Assembly: GCF_014873145.1 (NCBI RefSeq) | Contig: NZ_JADBEK010000001.1 | Span: forward strand, 8,928,001-8,992,000 | Source: Nonomuraea angiospora | GTDB taxonomy: Bacteria; Actinomycetota; Actinomycetes; Streptosporangiales; Streptosporangiaceae | Reading direction: 5' to 3' | Length of the DNA stretch: 64,000 nt | Shown: positions 46,574 through 55,019 of the stretch, in pieces | How positions within the stretch are numbered: position 1 is the first letter of the stretch | Layout: every line of letters starts with the position of its first letter | Notes under the pieces: model-generated | Seen by the model: only the letters and a program-made list of their open reading frames with translations | Databases searched by the model: none | Told to the model about the DNA's origin: nothing | Translations under genes and position numbers: made by a program

Positions 46574-47452
46574 ATGAGAACCGTCATGCCGACGATCGAC
46601 GTGCTCGACTCGACCATGTACTTCGAGGACTCCGGCGCTTCCGGCCTGCCCATCGTGTTCCTGCACGGGAATCCCGCCTCGTCGCACGCGTGGCGGAAGG
46701 TGCTGCCGGGGCTGGACGGCCGCCTGCTCGCCCCCGACCTGATCGGCATGGGGCGCTCGGGGAAGCCGGACATTCCCTACCGGTTCGGTGACCACGCCCG
46801 TTACCTCGACGCGTGGTTCGACGCGCTCGGGCTGGACGAGGTGGTGCTCGTCGGGCACGACTGGGGTGGCGCGCTGGCGTTCGACTGGGCCGCCCGCCAC
46901 CCGGAGCGGGTCCGGGGGGTGGCCTTCATGGAGTCCATCGTCCGCACGATGAGCTGGAGCGACCTGGGTGAGGCCCCGCGGGCCCGCGCCGAGACGCTGC
47001 GGAGCGCCCAGGGGGAGGCGCTGGCGCTCGACCAGAACTTCCTCGTGGAGACGGCGTTCTCGGGCGGCGTGCTGACGAGCCTGAGCGAGGAGGAGAAGGA
47101 GCCGTACCGGGCGCCGTACCCCACCAGGGAGAGCCGGCGGCCGCTGCTGGAGTGGGCGCGGTCCCTGCCGCTGGACGGCGAGCCCGCCGACGTGGCCGAG
47201 CGGGTCGAGGGTTACGGGAAGTGGCTCGGGGCCAGCGCTGACGTGCCCAAGCTGCTGCTGACCTTCGACTCCTCCCCGACGCTGCTGATCGGGCCGGAGG
47301 TGGCCGCCTGGTGCGCCGCGAACATGGCCGCCCTGGAGGTCGAGCACTGCGGCCCGGCCGGCCATCACGTCACCGAGGACCGCCCCGAGGCCATCGCCGC
47401 CGCGATCGCCGGTTGGGCGGCCCGCCACGGGCTGCGGGAGAGCGCCTCATAG
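46574..47452 (+). CDS. dhaA: Haloalkane dehalogenase
   Basis: The 292-residue alpha/beta hydrolase hydrolyses carbon-halogen bonds. Catalytic and halide-binding residues follow the HLD-II (DhaA/LinB) pattern: halide Asn33 in FLHGNPASSHAWR, nucleophile Asp96 followed by halide Trp97 in VGHDWGGALAFDWA, acid Glu120 in AFMESIVRT, and base His in PAGHHVTEDRPEAI near the C-terminus. It has no signal peptide. The start at ATG 46574 has no ribosome site; ATG 46586, with GAGAA upstream, is equally possible. A divergent MarR regulator and its operators precede it. Confidence 0.9.
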   Translation: MRTVMPTIDVLDSTMYFEDSGASGLPIVFLHGNPASSHAWRKVLPGLDGRLLAPDLIGMGRSGKPDIPYRFGDHARYLDAWFDALGLDEVVLVGHDWGGALAFDWAARHPERVRGVAFMESIVRTMSWSDLGEAPRARAETLRSAQGEALALDQNFLVETAFSGGVLTSLSEEEKEPYRAPYPTRESRRPLLEWARSLPLDGEPADVAERVEGYGKWLGASADVPKLLLTFDSSPTLLIGPEVAAWCAANMAALEVEHCGPAGHHVTEDRPEAIAAAIAGWAARHGLRESAS

Positions 47453-47460
47453 CGGGGAGT

Positions 47461-47580
47461 CGGCGGTGGCGGCGGCCGACGCGAGGTCGGTGGTGGCGGG
47501 GGAGGCCGACGTGGGGTCGGCGGTGGCGGGGGAGGCCGACGTGGGGTCGGCGGTGGCGGACGCGGGGTCAGCGGTAGCGG
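47461..47580. repeat. 30-bp tandem repeats between dhaA and a MarR gene
   Basis: Period-30 units run across 47461-47580. The two central units (47491-47520 and 47521-47550) are identical except for the first base; flanking units are degenerate (GGCGGGGGAGGCCGACGTGG core). The array spans the gap between the convergent dhaA and marR genes and includes the stop codon of the latter (47568-47570). Confidence 0.85.
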
Positions 47581-48071
47581 CGGCGGCCGACGCGGGAGAG
47601 GACCCCGCGCAGCGCGTCGGCCGCCTCGCGCACGACCTCGTCCGGGATCCCGCCCGCCACCTCCTCGTGCGCCCGCCCCGAGGCCACCAGCGCGGCCTCC
47701 GCCATGCGCTGTCCCTCCTCCGTGAGCTGCACCCAGCGGCTGCGCGCGTCGCCCGCGTTGGCCTCGCGCTCGACGTATCCCGCCGCCGCCAGTCGCTGCA
47801 GCACGTTGCTGATCCCGCCTGACGTCAGGAACAGCGCCTTCGACAGCTCGCTCGGCTTCATCCGGTACGCCGGCGCCCGGCTCAGCGCGGCCAGCACGTC
47901 GAACTCGGCGTACGTCAGCCCCAGCTCGGCCAGCTCGGCCTTGATCACCTTGTCGAACATCAGGTGGAGCCGCGCCGCCCGCTTGCTGAGCTCCAGGGCG
48001 GCGATGAGGGACGGCGACAGGCCCGCGTCCTTCCAGCGGGGGACCAGCGCGTCGACCTCATCGTGGTTCAC
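47568..48071 (-). CDS. MarR family transcriptional regulator
   Basis: The 167-residue winged-helix regulator (LSPSLIAALELSKRAARLHL; LGLTYAEFDVLAALSRAPAY; MKPSELSKALFLTSGGISNV; LQRLAAAGYVEREANAGDAR) diverges from an amidohydrolase gene. I place the start at GTG 48071, because ATG 48119 lies inside the palindrome that is probably the operator. The last codon and stop fall in a tandem repeat. Confidence 0.88.
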   Translation of the reverse strand: MNHDEVDALVPRWKDAGLSPSLIAALELSKRAARLHLMFDKVIKAELAELGLTYAEFDVLAALSRAPAYRMKPSELSKALFLTSGGISNVLQRLAAAGYVEREANAGDARSRWVQLTEEGQRMAEAALVASGRAHEEVAGGIPDEVVREAADALRGVLSRVGRRRYR

Positions 48072-48106
48072 GCCATCGAGGATACCTGTCGCAATATTGC
48101 TTTCAA

Positions 48107-48128
48107 AAAAGCTTCTCATTAAGCTTTT
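48107..48128. promoter_or_regulatory. Palindrome between MarR and amidohydrolase genes
   Basis: AAAAGCTT (48107-48114) and AAGCTTTT (48121-48128) form a perfect 8-bp inverted repeat with a six-base spacer, five bases before the amidohydrolase start. AT-rich sequence stands out here; it is a likely MarR operator. Confidence 0.6.
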
Positions 48129-48132
48129 GGCT

Positions 48133-49413
48133 ATGACATCTACGATCTTGATCAGGAACGGCGTCGTCGTGGACACCGAGCCCGACCCCGTCGTGCTGGG
48201 CCAGGTGGACGTGCGGATCGAGGACGGCCTCATCGCCGAAGTGGGCCCCGGCCTGCCGGAGGTCGCGGGCGCGGAGGTGATCGACGCGACCGGGCGGATC
48301 GTGCTCCCCGGGTTCGTCGACACCCACCGCCACACCTGGCAGGCGGGCATCAGGGCCGTCGCGCCCGACATCACGTTCGACACGTACCTGCGGCGGGTCC
48401 TCACCGAGCTCGCCCCCCGCCACCGCCCCCAGGACGTCTACGCGGGCAACCTCGCGGGCGCGCTGGAGTGCCTGGACGCGGGCATCACCACGCTGCTCGA
48501 CTGGTCGCACGTCCAGTTCAGCCCGGACCATACCGACGCGGCCGTACGGGGGCTGGGCGAGTCGGGCATCCGGGCCGTGTTCGGCTACTGCTACGGCGGC
48601 GACTCCGGCGAGCTGACCAAGGAGACCCGGCGCGTCCACGACACGCTCTTCTGCGCGTCCGGGCTGGTCACGATGGTGGTCGCGGCGCTCGGCCCGGAGA
48701 TCGTGGGGGAGGAGCGCTCGCTCGAGGAGTGGCGCGTGGCGGCCGAGCTCGGCCTTCCCGTCACCGCGCACCTCGGCGGCCACGGCGCGGAGAGCGCCGA
48801 GCGCGGGCTCGCGTTCCTGGAGGCGAACGGCCTCCTGGCCACCCCCACGACCTTCGTGCACGCGCTGCACTACACCGACGAGGCGCTCCGGCGCATCGCG
48901 GCCGCCGGCGGCACCGCCTCGCTCGCCCCCGTGGACGAGATGAATCTGGGCCTCGGCTACCCCGCCACCGGCCGGCTGAGGGCCGCGGGGATCCCGACGG
49001 GTCTCGGCGCGGACACCGTGGTCTGCGCGCCGGGGGACATGTTCAGCCTGATGCGTACGGTTCACCTGCTCGAACGCGGCCGCCCCGACGGCGCCGGGAT
49101 GGGCTTCACCACCCGCGACGCGCTGCGCATGGCCACCATCGAGGGCGCCCAGGTGCTGGGCCTCGCGGACGTCATCGGCTCGCTGCGGCCGGGCAAGCAG
49201 GCCGACGTCGTGCTGCTGCGTACGGACACGCTCGGCATGGCGGCGGCGCACGACCCGATCGGCGCCGTCGTGCTCAACGCCGACACCAGCGCCGTGGACA
49301 CCGTGCTGGTCGGGGGCCGGGTGGTCAAGCGTGACGGGCGGCTGCTCCACCACGACGTGGCGGCGGTCCTCTCCACGCTGATCGAATCGGCGGATATGGT
49401 GGCGAACCCCTGA
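48133..49413 (+). CDS. Amidohydrolase (TRZ/ATZ deaminase type)
   Basis: The 426-residue metal-dependent hydrolase of the amidohydrolase superfamily shows ILIRNGVVVDTEPDPVVLGQ at the start, the metal site LPGFVDTHRHTWQAGI, PVTAHLGGHGAESAERGLAF, FVHALHYTDE, GLGADTVVCAPGDMF and the C-terminal SLRPGKQADVVLL. Members deaminate or dechlorinate N-heterocycles (ATZ/TRZ, guanine, 8-oxoguanine). The substrate cannot be told from sequence. Its MarR regulator is divergent. Start ATG 48133 follows TTTTGG; no strong ribosome site. Confidence 0.88.
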   Translation: MTSTILIRNGVVVDTEPDPVVLGQVDVRIEDGLIAEVGPGLPEVAGAEVIDATGRIVLPGFVDTHRHTWQAGIRAVAPDITFDTYLRRVLTELAPRHRPQDVYAGNLAGALECLDAGITTLLDWSHVQFSPDHTDAAVRGLGESGIRAVFGYCYGGDSGELTKETRRVHDTLFCASGLVTMVVAALGPEIVGEERSLEEWRVAAELGLPVTAHLGGHGAESAERGLAFLEANGLLATPTTFVHALHYTDEALRRIAAAGGTASLAPVDEMNLGLGYPATGRLRAAGIPTGLGADTVVCAPGDMFSLMRTVHLLERGRPDGAGMGFTTRDALRMATIEGAQVLGLADVIGSLRPGKQADVVLLRTDTLGMAAAHDPIGAVVLNADTSAVDTVLVGGRVVKRDGRLLHHDVAAVLSTLIESADMVANP

Positions 49414-49457
49414 TCGTCGCCCCGGCGCCGGGGTAGTGGGTCCCCAGGAGGCGCGTG

Positions 49458-50420
49458 ATGGCGAGCGTGGTGAAGCGGATCGAGGCGGTCAGGGCCTGGG
49501 GTCGCCGCAAGGTGACCCGCTGGCGGGAACGGCGTCCGGCGCTGGACCACCTGATCAGGGCGGTGCGGCGTTACCAGCACCAGTCCGGCGACACGCTCGC
49601 GGGCGCCGTCACCTACTACGCGTTCCTGTCGTTCTTCCCGCTCGTGGCGCTCTCGTACGCGGTGCTCGGGTTCGTGGTGGCGACCAGCGAGGCCACCAGG
49701 GACGCGCTGGAGAAGGCCATCGTCGAGCGGCTGCCCGGCATCGCCACCCAGCTCAACCTCGACGCCATCGCCACCGCCAGGCAGACGGCCGGGATCGTCG
49801 GTCTGCTCGGTCTGCTCTACGCCGGGCTCGGCGCGCTGGACGCGCTGCGCGGGGCTCTGCGCGAGATGTCGATGACCACCGCGCCGCCGCTCAACTTCCT
49901 CGTCGGCAAGCTGCGCGACCTGGCCTCGATCATCCTGATCGGGACCACGATGATCGTGTCCGTGCTGGTCGCCGGGTTCGCCACCACGGCCACGGACAAG
50001 GTCATGCAGTTCGTCTTCGGGAGCGAGTCGGCGCCGGCCACCTGGGGGCTGCGGCTGGCGGGCGTGGTGGCGAGCGTGGGGGCCGACTGGCTGCTGTTCC
50101 TCATCCTGCTCGGGTGGGTGGACCGGCCGACCCGGCCGTTCCGGCTGATCGCCAGGGGGGCGCTGCTGGGCGCGATCGGTTTCGGGGCGCTCAAGCAGGC
50201 GGCGACGCTGCTGCTCGGGCAGACGCTGAGCAACCCGGTCTACGGGACGTTCGCCGTCATCGTCGGGTTGCTCGTCTGGATCAACTTCTCGGCCAGGCTC
50301 GTGCTCTACGTCGCCGCCTGGACGGCCACCGCCGGCCGCTGCCCGCCGCCCTCTCCGACCCCGGTCCCGTACGCGAACCCGGACGCCTGGGCCCTGCGCG
50401 AGGGCACGTCAGGAGCCTGA
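49458..50420 (+). CDS. YihY/virulence factor BrkB family membrane protein
   Basis: The 320-residue membrane protein has the YihY/UPF0761 pattern: ALDHLIRAVRRYQHQSGDTL, AGAVTYYAFLSFFPLVALSY, several hydrophobic helices (TAGIVGLLGLLYAGLGALDA; LASIILIGTTMIVSVLVAGF; WLLFLILLGWV) and YGTFAVIVGLLVWINFSARL. The start ATG 49458 has AGGAGG six bases upstream. Its stop codon lies in the first unit of a tandem repeat. Next to a D-Ala carboxypeptidase and an SCO4848-like gene, as in Streptomyces. Confidence 0.92.
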   Translation: MASVVKRIEAVRAWGRRKVTRWRERRPALDHLIRAVRRYQHQSGDTLAGAVTYYAFLSFFPLVALSYAVLGFVVATSEATRDALEKAIVERLPGIATQLNLDAIATARQTAGIVGLLGLLYAGLGALDALRGALREMSMTTAPPLNFLVGKLRDLASIILIGTTMIVSVLVAGFATTATDKVMQFVFGSESAPATWGLRLAGVVASVGADWLLFLILLGWVDRPTRPFRLIARGALLGAIGFGALKQAATLLLGQTLSNPVYGTFAVIVGLLVWINFSARLVLYVAAWTATAGRCPPPSPTPVPYANPDAWALREGTSGA

Positions 50421-50520
50421 GCGGGGGCCGCGCGGGCACGTCAGGTCAGGAGCCTGAGGTCGCACGGGCGCGTCAGTCAGGAGCCTGAGGCGGCGCGGGC
50501 GCGTCAGTCAGGAGCCTGAG
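50409..50520. repeat. Four palindromic repeats at a convergent gene end
   Basis: The 13-mer TCAGGAGCCTGAG occurs at 50409, 50446, 50477 and 50508, spaced 37, 31 and 31 bp, with CGCGGGCGCGTCAG-type filler between. TCAGG/CCTGA is an inverted repeat, so each unit can fold. Unit 1 contains the YihY stop codon (50418-50420) and unit 4 contains the stop of the convergent carboxypeptidase gene (50508-50510). Confidence 0.9.
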
Positions 50521-51620
50521 CGGCCGCGCCGGCGGCGGATGCCGAATCCGAGCCAGACCAGCCCGAACAGCAGCCCCCCGCCGATCACCACGGACCCGAT
50601 CGTCCTGGTGGAGTCGGTCTGCTTGGAGGCGGCCGTGTCCAGCAGCGGCGGCTGGGCCGCGGGCGTGACCTTGGAGGCCGGCGGGGCGGAGGAGCGCGGG
50701 GCGGCCTGGACCTCGGGGAGCGGGTCCACGAGCCGGCCGACCGGCTGGACCTTGCCCCTGACCGAGAAGCCCCAGTCGAGCAGCTTGGCCACCTCCTCCC
50801 AGAAGTAGCCCTCGTGCCGCATGATGCTCACGACGATCGTGTGCCCGTCGCGGCTGGCCGCGCCGACGAAGCTGCCCAGGGCCTTCGAGGTCCAGCCGTT
50901 CTTGATGCCGATCATGCCCTTGTAGCGCCAGAGCAGCTTGTTGTGGTTGCTGATCTCGTAGTAGCCCTTGGGCGCGGGGAACTTGGAGGTCTTCGTACTG
51001 ATATATCCGCGGAAAGCGGGATTGGCGAGGCCGGCGCGGGCGATCAGCGCCAGGTCGTACGCCGAGCTGCTCTGCCCCGGCTTGTCCAGCCCGCTGGGCG
51101 TCTTGGCCACGGTGTCGTACGCCTGCAGCCGCTTGGCCACGGCGTTCATGTCGCTCATGGTCTTGGCGACGCCGCCGTTCGTCTCGGCCAGGGCCATGGC
51201 CGCGTCGTTCCCCGACGACATCATCAGCGCCCTGAACAGGTCGTCGACCTTGTACGTCGCCTTGACCGACAGGCCGACCGCCGTGCCCTCCTGGTTGCAG
51301 GCGTTCTCGCTGGGCCGGATCCTGCGGTCCTTGTCGAGCTTGGGAATGAGCGTGAGCGCGGTCAGCGTCTTGAGCGTGCTGGCCGGCAGGTAGCGCCCGT
51401 GAGGGTCCTTGGCGGCGAGCACCTCGCCCGTGTCCGCGTCCGCGATGACGTACGACGTAGCCTGGGTCTTGGGCGGTTCCTTGACGCCCTCGGGCGTCAC
51501 CAGGCCGCGGCTGCCCAGCGCCTCACCCCCGACCGGTGTCGTCGGAGCGGCATATGCGGTCCCGCCGGTGAGCGAGACCGAGGCGATGAGTGCCGTGACC
51601 GGCACGAGTTTCGTCCACAT
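50508..51620 (-). CDS. D-alanyl-D-alanine carboxypeptidase
   Basis: The 370-residue low-molecular-weight penicillin-binding protein trims the peptidoglycan stem peptide. It has a Sec signal (residues 1-25), the Ser-x-x-Lys motif in YLPASTLKTLTALTL, the SxN motif in MMSSGNDAAMALAE, and a third motif IGIKNGWTS, where the usual KTG reads KNG. A Pro/Ala-rich linker precedes a C-terminal transmembrane helix (TIGSVVIGGGLLFGLVWLGF) with an Arg-rich tail, so it is anchored at both ends of processing. Start ATG 51620. Confidence 0.93.
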   Translation of the reverse strand: MWTKLVPVTALIASVSLTGGTAYAAPTTPVGGEALGSRGLVTPEGVKEPPKTQATSYVIADADTGEVLAAKDPHGRYLPASTLKTLTALTLIPKLDKDRRIRPSENACNQEGTAVGLSVKATYKVDDLFRALMMSSGNDAAMALAETNGGVAKTMSDMNAVAKRLQAYDTVAKTPSGLDKPGQSSSAYDLALIARAGLANPAFRGYISTKTSKFPAPKGYYEISNHNKLLWRYKGMIGIKNGWTSKALGSFVGAASRDGHTIVVSIMRHEGYFWEEVAKLLDWGFSVRGKVQPVGRLVDPLPEVQAAPRSSAPPASKVTPAAQPPLLDTAASKQTDSTRTIGSVVIGGGLLFGLVWLGFGIRRRRGRSGS

Positions 51621-51703
51621 GGCGATCTCAGCGTAGCTTCGAGTGAATGCCCATGTGGCGACACATCCCCCGTTGATCCACCTTCGATACTAGAGAGGCG
51701 CTC

Positions 51704-51937
51704 ATGTCACGAAAGATCGCCGGATTCCTCATCATTCTCGGCGCATTCATGATCTTCGAGTGGGTGAACCTCGGGTTTAACTTGGCCGACGGGCATCCGA
51801 CCAGCTTCTACGTGGTGCACGGGATCCTGATCGCGGTGAACATCATCCTCGCCGTCGTGCTGGGGATCATCGGCTGGCGGGGGTTGCGCGGGAGTCGCGA
51901 GAAGGAGGTCACGGGCCGCACAGGAGCCGCCGGGTGA
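51704..51937 (+). CDS. SCO4848-type small membrane protein
   Basis: The 77-residue protein has two helices (KIAGFLIILGAFMIFEWVNL; VVHGILIAVNIILAVVLGII) with a short W-x-N-loop and a charged tail. Position next to a D-Ala carboxypeptidase and composition match the SCO4848 membrane family. Start ATG 51704. Its 3' end overlaps the convergent ATP-grasp gene by 29 bp. Confidence 0.8.
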   Translation: MSRKIAGFLIILGAFMIFEWVNLGFNLADGHPTSFYVVHGILIAVNIILAVVLGIIGWRGLRGSREKEVTGRTGAAG

Positions 51938-53300
51938 GGGCGTGCAGCTCGTCCGCCTCCTCCCGGGAGTCGCCGATCGAGGTGAAGCCCAGCTTCCCGT
52001 GCTCGGGGACGGCCCCGAGCAGGTGGAAGACGTTCCCGGTACGCCGTTCCGCGTCGAACCCGATTCCGAGCCGGTCGGCCATGCGCACGACCTCGCCGGG
52101 GCTGCGCCCGCGCAGGCAGGACGAGGAGCAATTGTCGGTCGCGGTGTAGAACTTCGGCTGATTTCCGGACATGAGGAGGCCGGTGGCCGGATCGTACGTG
52201 GCCCCGGTCGTCAGCACGGCGGCGCCGAGCGGATGCGTGGTGCCGCCGATCCGCAGATTGATCTCGCACAGCAGCGCCGCGTACCCGGCGTCGGCCTTCA
52301 GCGCGAAGAAGTCCATGCCGAATATCCCCACCACGCCCCGATCGGCGAGGACCTGGGCGATCCGCTCGGCGGACGCGCCCACCTCGGCCCGGTACTCGGG
52401 CGCCGCGGGGAACGTGCAGCCCTGGTAGACGTGGCCGTTGGGCCCGCCGAGCACCTGGTCGTGCGTGGCCAGCACCTGCGCGGTGCCGCCCGGCGTGATG
52501 CAGGCCAGCGCGCTCGGGTAGTACAGCGGCCTATGCTCGATGAACTCCTCGACCACCGCCCCCCGGTCCCTGATCTTCGCGGTGAAGTTGGCCCAGGTCT
52601 CCCCGGAGGCCGAGAAGCTGGTCAGGGACCTGTCGGCCTTGGTGACGATCGCGTTGCCGAGCCCGGAGTAGCTGTCGTTCAGCTTGACCATCACCCGCTC
52701 GCCCGGCAGGGCCTCGATCGCCTCCTCGATCTCCAGCACGTGCCGGACGTCGCCGAAGCCCCGCGGCATCGGCACGCCCGCCTCGTGGCCGACCTCGCGC
52801 GCCCCGCTCTTGGAGCCGTAATAGGCCAGGGCGGTGGCCGGTCCGTAGAGGGGGACGTTGAGTAACGAGGCGAGCTCCTCCTCGAGCTCGCTCAGGACGA
52901 ACGGCACCAGCCAGGCGTCGCCCTCGATGGCCGCGCGCACTTGCTCCAGCGCGTCCGGCCGGGCGAGCAGGGCCTTGGTCAGCGGCTGAGACCAAGGATC
53001 GTCGAGGCTGATCAGCGTGAGCCGTTTGGCCGCGTCATCCGGATCCGGCAGGAACGCGAAGTAGTAGTCGATGATGTCGGGATCGATGGGCGCGGAGGAG
53101 AGGTAGACCACCTTGACCCCGGGCTCGCGGAGCGTGAGCAGCAGGAACAGCAGCCGTTCCTCGTAGGATCTGGCCCCCGTGATGCGGCGGAGCTCATCCT
53201 GCGGAAGGGAGAGCGAGGGTACGACCACCAGGGTCCCCTCGCTCGGCTTGAAGATGCTCAACCCAGCATACTTCTCCCCGAACGGGATATTAGTGATCAT
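51909..53300 (-). CDS. PGM1-like ATP-grasp peptide ligase
   Basis: The 463-residue product has an N-terminal pre-ATP-grasp domain (GTLVVVPSLSLPQDELRRIT; EERLLFLLLTLREPGVKVVY), a central ATP-grasp region (YYGSKSGAREVGHEAGVPMP; VMVKLNDSYSGLGNAIVTKA; VVEEFIEHRPLYYPSALACI; ALLCEINLRIGGTTHPLGAA with the Mg-binding ExN), and a C-terminal domain like that of pheganomycin ligase PGM1 (TDNCSSSC; RTGNVFHLLGAVPEHGKLGF). The family joins amino acids or peptides. Start ATG 53300 has no ribosome site; the frame continues to 53411. Confidence 0.85.
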   Translation of the reverse strand: MITNIPFGEKYAGLSIFKPSEGTLVVVPSLSLPQDELRRITGARSYEERLLFLLLTLREPGVKVVYLSSAPIDPDIIDYYFAFLPDPDDAAKRLTLISLDDPWSQPLTKALLARPDALEQVRAAIEGDAWLVPFVLSELEEELASLLNVPLYGPATALAYYGSKSGAREVGHEAGVPMPRGFGDVRHVLEIEEAIEALPGERVMVKLNDSYSGLGNAIVTKADRSLTSFSASGETWANFTAKIRDRGAVVEEFIEHRPLYYPSALACITPGGTAQVLATHDQVLGGPNGHVYQGCTFPAAPEYRAEVGASAERIAQVLADRGVVGIFGMDFFALKADAGYAALLCEINLRIGGTTHPLGAAVLTTGATYDPATGLLMSGNQPKFYTATDNCSSSCLRGRSPGEVVRMADRLGIGFDAERRTGNVFHLLGAVPEHGKLGFTSIGDSREEADELHALTRRLLCGP

Positions 53301-53792
53301 ATTGCGAGTGAAACACGCATTCTTCTCAAATGCAGCCAGCGCCGAAGTGTCATGACCATGACAGAAGGTGACAGGATTCGTAATCGCCGACCACGTTTGA
53401 ACTGGGAGCATCGGGTCATGATCTACTGATCCGTTGTGACCATTTCCGGATCACCTGAACGTTCACACGCCGTGACCACCTGGGGTTACGGACATGCTCG
53501 CAGGAACTTTTGGAGTATCTGTCACCGCGAACTCGCGCGAGGGCGATAAAGTCGAAGCATCGCCATCGGGCTCACGGCCGACCGCTGTGCTCCCGGGCTG
53601 CAGCGGCGCTCGCGACCGACGAACGCAAAGCTCACGCTGACGATCTCGCGCACCCCGACCAGAGGGTGTGTTTTTTGATTCGCCGAGTGGCCGCTCGACC
53701 GGGGGGCCACGGCGGGATGACGAGCTTTCACAGCGGATGAGCCGTGGTGGTCAGACATATTCGGGCGCGCGGCATGGACGGGACGGTGACAT
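53301..53792. other. Divergent intergenic with a possible small ORF
   Basis: This 492-bp region lies between the ATP-grasp ligase (minus) and the M20 peptidase (plus). A 48-codon frame runs from ATG 53494 to TGA 53640 (MLAGTFGVSVTANSREGDKV and onward, ending in RDRRTQSSR) with GGGG eight bases upstream. PGM1-type ligases use ribosomal peptides as substrates, so such a small ORF is worth noting, but there is no independent evidence it is translated. Confidence 0.3.
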
Positions 53793-55019
53793 ATGCGGGG
53801 ACGTGAGCTTCGGGGGGAACTCGACGCGTTCCTGGCGGAGACCGAGCAGGATCTCGTGGCGTTCCGCCGCGACCTCCACATGCACCCAGAGTTGGCCTTC
53901 GCGGAATATCGCACGACGCAGCGGATCGCCGAGCGGCTCACCGCCGCCGGGTTGACCCCCTCGGTGCTCCCGCGCGGCACCGGGCTGATCTGCGAGGTCG
54001 GCAGCGGTGACGGCCCGACCGTCGCGCTGCGCGCCGACATCGACGCGCTGCCGCTGCAGGACGAGAAGGACGTGCCCTACCGCTCCACCGTGGCCGGTGT
54101 CTGCCACGCGTGCGGCCATGACGTGCACACCACGGTGCTGCTCGGCACCTCGCTCTTCCTCGCCCAGCAGGCCGCCGCCGGCCTGCTGCCCGGCCGGGTG
54201 CGCCTGATCTTCCAGCCCGCCGAGGAGCTGCCCGGCGGCGCGCTCGAGGTCATGGCCCAGGGCGGCATCAGCGGCGTCGACCGCATCTTCGGACTCCACT
54301 GCGACCCGCGCGTGGACGTCGGCCAGGTCGGGCTGAAGGCCGGCCCGATCACCTCGGCCTGCGACAAGCTGGTCATCAGGGTGTCGGGCCCCGGCGGGCA
54401 CACCGCCCGCCCCCACCTGACCGCCGACCTGGTCTTCGCCCTGGCCAAGATCCTGACCGAGCTGCCCGCCGGCCTGTCGCGCCGGGTCGACCCGCGCTCC
54501 TCGCTGAGCCTGGTCTGGGGCAAGGTCGAGGCCGGCACGGCGGCCAACGCGATCCCCGACGACGGCGTGGCCGCCGGGACGGTCCGCTGCCTCGACGAGG
54601 CCGCCTGGCACGCCGCGCCCGACCTGATCAAGTCGCTGCTGGAGTCGGTGGCCGGCGCCTACGGCGTGGAGGCCGAGATGGACTACACGCGCGGCGTGCC
54701 GCCGGTGGTCAACGACGAGGTCAGCGTCGAGATGCTGGCCGAGGCCGCCGAGCGCGTGCTGGGCGCGGGCGCGGTGGTCCCGACCCAGCAGTCACTCGGC
54801 GGCGAGGACTTCGCGTGGTACCTCGAGTCGATCCCCGGCGCGTTCGCCCGCCTGGGCACGCGCTCGCCCGACGGCATGACGTACGACATCCACCAGGGCA
54901 CCTTCGACGTCGACGAGAAGGCGATCGCGATGGGCGTGCGCGTCATGGCCGCCACGGCGCTGACCGCGCTGTGGGAGGTCGGCCCGCTCGACACGGTCAC
55001 CAGCACCGCGATGGCCTAG
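53793..55019 (+). CDS. M20 family amidohydrolase/carboxypeptidase
   Basis: The 408-residue zinc peptidase of the hippurate hydrolase/N-acyl amino acid amidohydrolase type shows FRRDLHMHPELAFAEYRTTQ, ALRADIDALPLQDE, the metal ligands in CHACGHDVHTTVLLG, FQPAEELPGGALEVMAQGGI, the dimerisation region VSGPGGHTARPH, and QQSLGGEDFAWYLE. It is cytoplasmic. The start ATG 53793 follows GGGACGG. Its stop codon directly abuts the stop of the convergent Xaa-Pro peptidase gene, leaving no room for a terminator between them. Confidence 0.92.
   Translation: MRGRELRGELDAFLAETEQDLVAFRRDLHMHPELAFAEYRTTQRIAERLTAAGLTPSVLPRGTGLICEVGSGDGPTVALRADIDALPLQDEKDVPYRSTVAGVCHACGHDVHTTVLLGTSLFLAQQAAAGLLPGRVRLIFQPAEELPGGALEVMAQGGISGVDRIFGLHCDPRVDVGQVGLKAGPITSACDKLVIRVSGPGGHTARPHLTADLVFALAKILTELPAGLSRRVDPRSSLSLVWGKVEAGTAANAIPDDGVAAGTVRCLDEAAWHAAPDLIKSLLESVAGAYGVEAEMDYTRGVPPVVNDEVSVEMLAEAAERVLGAGAVVPTQQSLGGEDFAWYLESIPGAFARLGTRSPDGMTYDIHQGTFDVDEKAIAMGVRVMAATALTALWEVGPLDTVTSTAMA

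Noticed and set aside
46013..47428. 471-codon minus frame including MarR
   Set aside because: The upstream part is antisense to dhaA; the operator array lies between the real genes.
53510..53740. 76-codon plus frame upstream of the M20 gene
   Set aside because: Ala/Arg/His-rich, no ribosome site; the alternative frame at 53494 is more protein-like but also unproven.
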